Of a stretch of 10,553 nt of DNA, positions 1 through 4,596 are shown piece by piece. Under the pieces are notes generated by a model that worked only from the letters and a program-made list of their open reading frames with translations, had not been told where the DNA came from and did not search any database. The stretch covers positions 1 through 10,553 of the forward strand of contig JAHCKU010000069.1 of the NCBI GenBank assembly GCA_026125625.1. The letters run 5' to 3'. Position 1 is the stretch's first letter; each line of letters starts with the position of its first letter. The position numbers and the translations under genes were made by a program. Origin of the DNA: Burkholderiales bacterium (GTDB taxonomy: Bacteria > Pseudomonadota > Gammaproteobacteria > Burkholderiales > SHXO01).

Positions 1-78
1 GGAAGTCAGCGCCGATATCTCGGCGGCCGTCGACGGCAGCGACGCGAACAGCAGGATGATGGCAAGCAGGCGTCTCAC
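1..78 (-). CDS. Start of an exported protein (partial, runs off the window)
   Basis: A GTG start at 78 opens a frame reading leftwards off the window, giving 26 residues. They begin MRRLLAIILLF and continue ASLPSTAAE, a classic Sec signal peptide: Arg pair, hydrophobic core, small residues before a likely cleavage after Ala-Ala. A GAGGA ribosome-binding sequence lies a few bases upstream of the GTG. The gene starts about 50 bases beyond the attC at 129-234, so it should be the next cassette in the minus-strand array. The mature protein lies outside the window, so no function can be given. Confidence 0.6.
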   Translation of the reverse strand, partial: MRRLLAIILLFASLPSTAAEISALTS

Positions 79-128
79 CCATTCCTCATGTCTGGGCAGC
101 AGCGTCCAAATCTTCGCGTTTCTCAGAC

Positions 129-234
129 GCCCAAACGCCAGAGGTAACCGGCCGCCGAGCGGTGTAGCCGCGAGGGCACCGGACAGCGAGCGAAGCGCCG
201 CTGTTCGGCGGTCCGGTTGACCGATGGGTTGGAC
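129..234 (-). other. attC recombination site 1
   Basis: Read on the minus strand, the outer box GTCCAAC (234-228) fits RYYYAAC. It is followed by an L'' arm CGGTCAACCGG that pairs, with one extra C, to CCGGTTACC at the far end. The far outer box is GTTTGGGC (136-129), one T longer than the GTTRRRY consensus. The centre folds as a hairpin (ACAGCG with CGCTGT). The site ends the cassette that carries the L,D-transpeptidase, 11 bases after its stop. Pairing extends beyond the boxes (AGACG with CGTCT). Confidence 0.75.
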
Positions 235-244
235 GTCTTTCTGC

Positions 245-757
245 TCATGGCCGAATCTCGATAGGTGTTCCATCTGGAACGGCCCGCCATATCTCCTCGA
301 TCTCAGAGTTCGTGACCGCGATACAGCCGTTGGTCCAATCGGTTAGCCGGTGAAAGCGCCCCGCAACGCCAAGGCCGTTACGAATACCATGGACCATGAT
401 CAAGCCACCCGGGCTTACTCCGCGCATGCTGGCTTGTGCCGCGTCAGCCGGGTCCGGATAGGAGATGTGGAGCGCGCGGTGGAATGAGCTGTCCCGCTTT
501 CGATAGTCAATGACATACTGTCCTTCCGGAGTTCGCCCATCCCCCTCCTGCGTCTTGGGACCTACTGGGTCGCGTCCAAGGGCAATTCGATATTCCTTCA
601 ACGGGCGGTCACCGTTCATCAAGATCAGCTTCCGTTCGCCCTTAAGCACTACCACCCGATCGGCGCGCGCATCAGTAGCCAGCTCAGGTGCCGGGAAGTG
701 AGCATAAGCTGCAACGCCCGCAATAGCAGAGATGATCAGGAGAAGTAGCCACCTCAC
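245..757 (-). CDS. L,D-transpeptidase (YkuD-domain) family protein, cassette-borne
   Basis: A 170-residue protein. Residues 3-19 form a hydrophobic N-terminal anchor or signal; the rest is a compact YkuD domain. The catalytic signature is visible: MVHG at 121-124, then about 20 residues on WTNGCIAV at 141-148, with Cys145 as the expected nucleophile (family motif HX14-20[S/T]xGC). YkuD enzymes form or exchange 3-3 cross-links in peptidoglycan, or attach proteins to it, in the periplasm. Some small YafK/ErfK-type members act as hydrolases, and the substrate here is unknown. Start codon is GTG; no other Met lies before residue 47. The start is only about 12 bases from the cassette recombination point and has no ribosome-binding sequence. 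It is preceded by the attC at 769-853 and followed by the attC at 129-234, so it is a one-gene cassette. Confidence 0.88.
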   Translation of the reverse strand: MRWLLLLIISAIAGVAAYAHFPAPELATDARADRVVVLKGERKLILMNGDRPLKEYRIALGRDPVGPKTQEGDGRTPEGQYVIDYRKRDSSFHRALHISYPDPADAAQASMRGVSPGGLIMVHGIRNGLGVAGRFHRLTDWTNGCIAVTNSEIEEIWRAVPDGTPIEIRP

Positions 758-768
758 GTTACGAATAC

Positions 769-853
769 GTCCAACGCCGCAGTTTGAGGGGGTACCGTCG
801 TGGGTACCGAACAGCGAAACTGCTCAGCGCTTCCCTCGAACCGCTGGTCGGGC
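769..853 (-). other. attC recombination site 2 (degenerate)
   Basis: On the minus strand the far box GTTGGAC (775-769) fits GTTRRRY exactly. The near box GCCCGAC (853-847) differs from RYYYAAC at one position. The arms GGTTCGAGGG and CCCTCAAACTGC pair with GU wobbles, and an internal hairpin GGTACC-CACGAC-GGTACC is present. The site lies 20 bases after the stop of the secreted-protein gene and directly before the L,D-transpeptidase gene, where an attC is expected. Its body is unlike that of the other two sites, so it came from a different source or has decayed. Confidence 0.55.
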
Positions 854-872
854 CACATTGCTGGCTTAGCCC

Positions 873-1427
873 CTACTCCTCGATCCAATACTCGCCGTCG
901 GTCTTGTCCCCGCTGCGGTTTGCGACGGGATCGTAGAAGCCGCTGTATCTCAGCGTGCCTCGAATACCTTGGAATTTACCCGTGCCACCGGTGAGAGTCG
1001 TCACCCCTGAGAAGGTGATGTTTTTTGAACCGTCTGGGTTCACGGTTGCTTGGGTAGTGCCATCTATACGGCAATGAACTTTGTCGCCATTCTTCAGCAC
1101 GTATGAGCAATAACCGAAATGGCGGCCATTCGTGTTGATATAGTCGGAAAATGCTCGGTTGTACTCCTCCTTAATCGGCGTATCGAGAAACTTGACCGAG
1201 TCGTCGGGATATACCGCTTTCAACTCGTATGCCCGGATTTGGTGTCCAGGCACATCATCGACGTCGATGCGAAGTTGCTGGGTGTATTCGCTTGTATCCG
1301 CCGATCGTTCAGAAGAGAACTTGTGCTTCTGCTGTGCCACAGCAAGCAGCGGCACGACAAGACCACCGAGCGCCACCGCTATGAGAGCCTTCCTTCCAAC
1401 CCACTTGCTCCAAGTCGCTGTATGCAT
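873..1427 (-). CDS. Secreted small beta-rich protein of unknown function, cassette-borne
   Basis: A 184-residue protein. The ATG at 1427 is chosen because a strong GGGAGGAGGT ribosome-binding sequence lies 5-6 bases upstream; the open frame continues further up but runs into the attC. Residues 12-34 are a signal peptide (RKALIAVALGG then VVPLLAVAQQ), with cleavage likely after the VAQ at about 33. The mature part holds a stretch ending GGTGKFQGIRG, the glycine pattern of dirigent / allene-oxide-cyclase-like beta-barrels. That resemblance is weak and from memory. Two Cys residues (in FGYCSYV and VHCRIDG) could form a disulfide. It starts about 60 bases from the attC at 1482-1562 and ends before the attC at 769-853, so it fills one cassette. 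No function can be assigned. Confidence 0.7.
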   Translation of the reverse strand: MHTATWSKWVGRKALIAVALGGLVVPLLAVAQQKHKFSSERSADTSEYTQQLRIDVDDVPGHQIRAYELKAVYPDDSVKFLDTPIKEEYNRAFSDYINTNGRHFGYCSYVLKNGDKVHCRIDGTTQATVNPDGSKNITFSGVTTLTGGTGKFQGIRGTLRYSGFYDPVANRSGDKTDGEYWIEE

Positions 1428-1481
1428 AGTGCACCTCCTCCCAAGAAGAACACGTACTGCCTGCGAAAACCCCACCAACGG

Positions 1482-1562
1482 GCCCAACGCGAGAGGTAAC
1501 TGGCCACCAAACAGCGAGCGAAGCGCCACTGTTCGGCGGTTCGGTTAACCGATGGGTTGGGC
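1482..1562 (-). other. attC recombination site 3
   Basis: On the minus strand the near box GCCCAAC (1562-1556) and far box GTTGGGC (1488-1482) are perfect complements fitting RYYYAAC and GTTRRRY. The L'' arm ATCGGTTAACCG carries one base more than its partner GGTTACC... arm, the usual attC asymmetry. The 56 bases nearest the 1562 end match the site at 129-234 with about six differences. It lies about 185 bases after the stop of the DMT transporter gene and just before the secreted-protein cassette. Confidence 0.8.
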
Positions 1563-1746
1563 AACTGTGTGTAAATCATGACGTCGTAGTGTACGCCGAA
1601 GGCATGCGAGGTGGGAATTCTGGTGATCATGTGGATCGGGGCCAACGAGCGGCGACTTCTCTGCTGCTTGGAGAGACAACCGCAGTCATGCGCCGGCATT
1701 GGTGTTGGATTCTCGACCTAGCGCATTTGGGCTCGGTTTTCAGGTG
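1563..1746. other. Gap between attC and transporter gene; no gene seen
   Basis: This stretch lies between the attC at 1482-1562 and the transporter stop. A minus-strand open frame crosses it (from 1699) but reads straight through the attC, giving a typical attC-derived peptide (PSVNRTAEQW and so on), and I do not regard it as a gene. No terminator hairpin with a T-run is seen. Confidence 0.5.
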
Positions 1747-2643
1747 CTATGAGCCGGCCAAGAGCACGACACCTATGAGCAAGACCAGACATCCGATGAT
1801 CCTCCAAGGTCCAACGCGCTCGCGAAGTATCAGGATTCCAAGGAGTGCACCGATCATCATGGACATTTCGCGCACAGGGGCCACTACGCTGAGAGGAGCG
1901 CCCAGTCGCAGTGCGAAGAGGACGAGAATGTACGAAAGTGGGGACAGCGCGCCGACCGCTATGGCGAGCAGCCAATGGTTCTTCATGAGCGCAATGGACT
2001 GCCGGTGATGCGATAGCACCCAAGGCAGGAGCATCGCAAGACGGACAGCGCTTGCGCACCAGTCCAGAACGACTGGATGGACTCCCAAAGCCTTGACGCC
2101 GTACCCATCCACGACCGTGTAGCCGGCGATCATGGAACCCGTAGTCGTTCCCCAGCGTACACCGCGCTGCGCTTCGGGGTGCCGGAACTTCGCGAAGTCG
2201 CCCTGAGTGGAGATGAGGACGATGCCGGTAACGATTGCGATGAGGCCCAGAAGGCTTGCTGCCGTGGGTTGTTCCCCAAGGAGAAGGAACGCGCCTACCG
2301 TTGACAGCATCGGGCCACTCCCTCGGGCGACGGGATAGACGATGGAGAGATCAGCGGCTTGGTAGCCGCGTTGCAGGCATAGGCTGTAGGCGAGGTGCAG
2401 GGCGCCGCTCAAGACGATGCAGGTCACGACCGACAAGTCCCAGGAAAGCAACCTTGTTGCAAGTAGATAGGCGACCCAGGGCAGGTAGAAGAGGCAGGCG
2501 GCTGCGGTAGAGAAGAAGACGAAGGCTGGGCCGGCTGCCGCCGCACGCTTGGCGAGCAAGTTCCAAGTGGCGTGGATGAACGCGGCCAAGACGACCAGCG
2601 CGAGAGAAAGGAAGGACATAGACACCCCGAGTCGAAAAGCCAT
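1747..2643 (-). CDS. EamA/DMT-superfamily transporter under a guanidine-I-type riboswitch
   Basis: A 298-residue membrane protein with about ten hydrophobic segments in two homologous halves, the EamA layout of the drug/metabolite transporter superfamily. First-half marks include LAAFIHATWNLLAKR near the N-terminus and SIVYPVARGSGP at about residues 99-110. The second half repeats this with PLSVVAPVREMSMMIG and a C-terminal LLIGVVLL helix. Such proteins move small metabolites or drugs across the inner membrane; the substrate is unknown from sequence. Its leader carries a ykkC/guanidine-I riboswitch, so guanidine or a related compound is the leading inferred export substrate. Known exporters of that regulon are mostly four-helix SMR proteins, making this ten-helix member unusual. 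The start may be ATG at 2643 or, equally well, ATG at 2619 (MSFLSLALV), which sits behind a GGGGTG and right at the first helix. Confidence 0.88.
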   Translation of the reverse strand: MAFRLGVSMSFLSLALVVLAAFIHATWNLLAKRAAAAGPAFVFFSTAAACLFYLPWVAYLLATRLLSWDLSVVTCIVLSGALHLAYSLCLQRGYQAADLSIVYPVARGSGPMLSTVGAFLLLGEQPTAASLLGLIAIVTGIVLISTQGDFAKFRHPEAQRGVRWGTTTGSMIAGYTVVDGYGVKALGVHPVVLDWCASAVRLAMLLPWVLSHHRQSIALMKNHWLLAIAVGALSPLSYILVLFALRLGAPLSVVAPVREMSMMIGALLGILILRERVGPWRIIGCLVLLIGVVLLAGS

Positions 2644-2646
2644 GGC

Positions 2647-2663
2647 GGAGACTCGACGTCTCC
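2647..2663 (-). promoter_or_regulatory. Hairpin in the riboswitch expression platform
   Basis: GGAGAC-GTCGA-GTCTCC is a perfect 6-base-pair hairpin directly before the ATG at 2643. Its 5' arm overlaps the GGAGA end of the aptamer. A competing pairing, CGAGTC with GACTCG (about 2657-2652 with 2634-2629), would enclose the 2643 start and cover part of the GGGG before the 2619 start. The two folds exclude each other, which fits a translational on/off switch. No T-run follows, so a transcription terminator is not apparent. Confidence 0.5.
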
Positions 2664-2770
2664 TCCTCTGGGCTTTTCTCCCTCGGGTGCAGCTACGGCA
2701 ACACCGTAGTCTCTACAACGCTCGGACCAGACGACAGCCATCCGTGGCTGACCGGAACCCTAGTTGTCAC
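2656..2770 (-). ncRNA. ykkC-type guanidine-I riboswitch
   Basis: Read on the minus strand, the leader of the transporter holds the ykkC aptamer hallmarks in order. These are CTAGGGTTCCG (2763-2753); a hairpin CAGCCA-CGGA-TGGCTG (2750-2735); CTGGTCCGAG (2730-2721); a hairpin CTACGG-TGTTG-CCGTAG (2709-2693); and GGGAGAAAAGCCC (2682-2670), followed by a GGAGGAGAC tract. The AAAAGCCC element is that of subtype 1 (guanidine), as I recall it, rather than the ppGpp/PRPP subtypes. The two hairpins are perfect 6-base-pair stems. Guanidine-I switches turn on guanidine export or degradation genes when bound. The downstream expression platform is discussed under the hairpin at 2647-2663. Exact ends are approximate. 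Confidence 0.88.
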
Positions 2771-2786
2771 TCGGTCGATAGGGCGA

Positions 2787-2817
2787 AGTCTAATCGATGC
2801 TCGTTGCTAGCGTGCAA
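2787..2817 (-). promoter_or_regulatory. Possible promoter for the riboswitch-transporter transcript
   Basis: On the minus strand TTGCAC (2817-2812) and TAGACT (2792-2787) lie 19 bases apart and would start RNA near 2780, just ahead of the aptamer. Each box matches sigma-70 at four of six positions and the spacing is long, so this is a weak call. Confidence 0.3.
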
Positions 2818-2863
2818 GTACCCCAATGCAGTGAGCGAGTGGAGGTCGCAGGATGTGTTTTCG

Positions 2864-2907
2864 GCGGATCATATTTCGGAAGATCCGCTCCGGTGCTGGT
2901 GCACCGG
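2864..2907. terminator. Tandem hairpins after the DUF2325 gene, possible terminator
   Basis: Two perfect 7-base-pair stems stand side by side: GCGGATC (2864-2870) with GATCCGC (2882-2888), and CCGGTGC (2890-2896) with GCACCGG (2901-2907) around a 4-base loop. They lie 21 bases past the stop of the minus-strand DUF2325 gene, where a transcript end is expected. Neither is followed by a T-run on the minus strand, so intrinsic termination is uncertain; RNA stabilisation or a REP-like element is possible. Confidence 0.4.
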
Positions 2908-2927
2908 TAGATCGGAGATGCGATCGG

Positions 2928-3995
2928 TCAGCCCTGAACCAGGCAGGTGACCGATGCCTGCGTCACGCCTGCGTCGCCCGTGTCCGCCTGCTGTTGCGTG
3001 GTCCAGGTGTCAATCGCAGCGAGGAAGCTCGACAGGCTGGCGGATCGAAGCGCAAACAGCGGACGCGACGACTGCCGGCACAGGCGCTTGAGTGCCCACG
3101 CCGCGTCGTGGCTGACGCAGTCCACGGGAAACATCACCACGTCCGCTCGCGGCACCCGGGCTTCGAGCAATCCTCTGCGCGTTTCCATGCCGCCGTCGTG
3201 GTGCTCGAGCGTGCATCCGGCCTCTTCACACAGGCTGCGGATGGCGTGGATTGCGCTCAAACGCCCGCCTACGTAAAGAATGGTGCGGCCGGCGAGTCGT
3301 GATGCGTAGGCGCCATTGCGCTCGGCACCGTTTCGACGATGTTCGAGCAGCCGTTCTGCCGCTTCCAGCTCGGTCTGGAGCAGGTGTTCTCGCTCCGTGG
3401 CGCTCGCCAGCGCCGTTTCGGTATGGCCGAGTGATTCGCGGGTCGTGGTGAAAAGCTGCTCGGCGCGCTCGCGGCGTCGCTCTTCCACGCCGAGCTTGCG
3501 CTCCAGGGCGGCGACAACACCACGCAGATACTCCAGACTTTCCGTCTCATCCGGGGCGGCCGGCGTGCAGGCTTCGTCGGCAGTCTTGGCGTTGTGCGCC
3601 AGCGCAGCAGCCAGCTCGCGCATCGCGGCTTCGCGCTCCGCCGCCAGCGCCTGCAGTCGTGCCTGCTGCCGTTCGGTCTTGTCCTGCAGTTCGGCGCAGC
3701 GCGATTCGAGTTCCGCCAGGCGGCGGATATCTGCGCGATTGGATGCGCCCACCAGGTGGGAAAGCATGTGTACGTCGCCGACCACCCGCTGCAGCAGCGG
3801 CACAGTGGTCGCGGGATGCGTGATCACGCACCAGTAGGCTGCGGGAATGTCGCCTGCGCGCTTCGCCTCTTCCCAGAATCCTTCGACCTTCGAGGTAGTG
3901 TCGGCCTGATCGAAGCGGCGGATCTGCGCCTCGAACTTGCGGTCCAGAGCGCGGTGCAGATGGCGGCTGGCGTCCGCGTCGCTGCTGAGCCGCAC
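2928..3995 (-). CDS. DUF2325 domain protein with coiled coil; N-terminus lost by frameshift
   Basis: The open frame gives 355 residues from a GTG. Residues 50-92 carry the family's N-terminal domain marks (PAAYWCVITHP, GDVHMLSHLVG, NRADIRRL). Residues 92-220 are a charged coiled coil. Residues 237-330 are the DUF2325 domain: ILYVGGR at 239-245, EHHDGGME at 264-271, ADVVMFPVDCVSHDA at 284-298 and SASLSSF at 318-324. The domain's role is unknown; its fold and conserved His/Asp/Cys residues suggest ligand or metal sensing, which is inference. The GTG is probably not the real start. The frame continues upstream as SHRLSLSELRKLVS, normal family sequence, and the proper N-terminus lies in another frame (4099-4155). 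The gene is divergent from the SBP operon and has a promoter under a ModE-like operator. Confidence 0.85.
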   Translation of the reverse strand: MRLSSDADASRHLHRALDRKFEAQIRRFDQADTTSKVEGFWEEAKRAGDIPAAYWCVITHPATTVPLLQRVVGDVHMLSHLVGASNRADIRRLAELESRCAELQDKTERQQARLQALAAEREAAMRELAAALAHNAKTADEACTPAAPDETESLEYLRGVVAALERKLGVEERRRERAEQLFTTTRESLGHTETALASATEREHLLQTELEAAERLLEHRRNGAERNGAYASRLAGRTILYVGGRLSAIHAIRSLCEEAGCTLEHHDGGMETRRGLLEARVPRADVVMFPVDCVSHDAAWALKRLCRQSSRPLFALRSASLSSFLAAIDTWTTQQQADTGDAGVTQASVTCLVQG

Positions 3996-4089
3996 GCCGT
4001 GCTCATTAGTTTCGAGATCGCTCAGCGTAGCCGCGTGCTGGCCGACGCTGACGCTGACCAGCTTGCGGAGCTCCGAAAGACTCAGGCGG

Positions 4090-4155
4090 TGCGAGGATTG
4101 AGCAGTGCAGGTGAGAGTCGAGATCCTGACTTCCGACGCCGCACCGGCTGCACAT
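4090..4155 (-). pseudogene. Frameshifted N-terminal piece of the DUF2325 gene
   Basis: An ATG at 4155 starts MCSRCGVGSQ and continues with HLHCSIL, the expected N-terminus of this family (Cys-x-x-Cys at the very start, then an HCSIxGTCL motif). After that Leu the frame runs to a TGA at 4084 by another frame's path, while the family sequence resumes as LSLSELRKL in the frame of the 2928-3995 gene. Between the two Leu codons there are 7 bases (GCACCGC) where family members have three codons (Gly-Thr-Cys). Two bases are therefore missing, or one extra is present. This is either a sequencing error or a real inactivating frameshift. There is no clear ribosome-binding sequence before the ATG. Confidence 0.65.
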
Positions 4156-4307
4156 CGACGGGTACCGGGCGCGGCGCGAGCGAAGAGATCAGAAGCTGTT
4201 CGACCTGGTCTGAAATGGCGCCGTGCGCGGTAGTCGATTGGCTATACGCGTAGTGACTTACTCTCACATGATGTCGAGCACTCGAGCCTCATTGGCCTCG
4301 CGCATCT

Positions 4308-4331
4308 CGTTATATTTTTACGTATATAACG
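4308..4331. promoter_or_regulatory. ModE-like operator 1
   Basis: A perfect 8-8-8 inverted repeat, CGTTATAT-N8-ATATAACG, with the core TATAT-N7-TATAT. This is the layout I recall for the E. coli modA operator, where ModE-molybdate binds (CGTTATAT-N8-ACATAACG). It covers the -10 of the minus-strand promoter pointing at the DUF2325 gene, consistent with repression when molybdate or tungstate is plentiful. The ModE assignment is inference; the regulator gene is not in the window. Confidence 0.7.
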
Positions 4332-4351
4332 TATTCGCCAGCCGATTGCAA
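4323..4351 (-). promoter_or_regulatory. Promoter toward the DUF2325 gene
   Basis: On the minus strand TTGCAA (4351-4346) and TATATA (4328-4323) are 17 bases apart, each matching sigma-70 at four of six positions. RNA would start near 4315, giving a leader of about 160 bases to the ATG at 4155. The -10 lies inside ModE-like operator 1. Confidence 0.5.
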
Positions 4352-4385
4352 AGCAGGATCGCGGGGCTTCCTACGTGCGCACGGT

Positions 4386-4464
4386 TGTCGCCTCGTGAAC
4401 GATGGTGAAATCACCGGCCGGGCGGCCTGCTGATGGACGCAGGCGACATGGCGGCTGGACCATG
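4386..4464 (+). ncRNA. Structured RNA candidate between the two operators
   Basis: An 8-base-pair stem TGTCGCCT (4386-4393) with AGGCGACA (4441-4448) encloses GGTG-AAAT-CACC (4404-4415) and GGCC-GGGC-GGCC (4416-4427). A second fold, GCCTGC (4425-4430) with GCAGGC (4439-4444), excludes the enclosing stem. CATGG (4447-4451) pairs with CCATG (4460-4464). On the plus strand it would lie in the leader of the SBP operon if transcription starts near operator 1. The context makes a molybdenum/tungsten-cofactor riboswitch (Rfam RF01055) worth testing, but I cannot match its consensus from memory. Confidence 0.45.
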
Positions 4465-4514
4465 ATCTTCTCCTTGTGCTTCTTGATCGTCCTGGGGCGC
4501 GAGGCAGGCGTTTA

Positions 4515-4538
4515 CGATATATTTCTTCATATATACCG
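4515..4538. promoter_or_regulatory. ModE-like operator 2
   Basis: CGATATAT-N8-ATATACCG has the same TATAT-N7-TATAT core and CG ends as operator 1, with one mismatch to a perfect inverted repeat. It ends 58 bases before the ATG of the SBP gene, a position suited to blocking that operon. Its centre is about 207 bases from that of operator 1, so looping between the two is conceivable. Confidence 0.6.
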
Positions 4539-4596
4539 CTGGCGTCAAGCGAAACGGCGCTGATCGCGGCGATCGTGATCCCGATGGAGAAAATTC

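Larger units (their letters stand above)
1..1562 (-). mobile_element. Integron gene-cassette array (part), minus-strand reading
   Basis: Small genes all on the minus strand alternate with attC-like imperfect palindromes at 129-234, 769-853 and 1482-1562. In each of the two good sites the extra unpaired base is in the L'' arm when read on the minus strand. This is the canonical attC asymmetry and matches the gene direction. The 129-234 and 1482-1562 sites share a nearly identical stretch of about 56 bases, as expected of a chromosomal integron with uniform attC sites. No integron integrase or attI is visible, so this is either the distal part of an array or an attC cluster lacking an integrase (CALIN). 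The left end runs off the window and the right end is uncertain. Confidence 0.75.
4156..4596. promoter_or_regulatory. Divergent control region between DUF2325 gene and SBP operon
   Basis: A 440-base region with no supported gene. It holds two ModE-like operators (4308-4331, 4515-4538), a minus-strand promoter (4323-4351) and a cluster of RNA hairpins (4386-4464), all listed separately. No good sigma-70 promoter for the plus-strand operon was found near either operator. The AT-rich operator cores stand out sharply from the GC-rich surroundings. Confidence 0.7.

Noticed and set aside
1379..1699. Minus-strand open frame of 106 codons across an attC
   Set aside because: It reads through the recombination site and overlaps the well-supported secreted-protein gene; its PSVNRTAEQW stretch is just translated attC.
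4082..4267. Minus-strand 61-codon ORF before the DUF2325 gene
   Set aside because: Its frame matches neither the family N-terminus (ATG at 4155) nor the main DUF2325 frame; it is an out-of-frame by-product.
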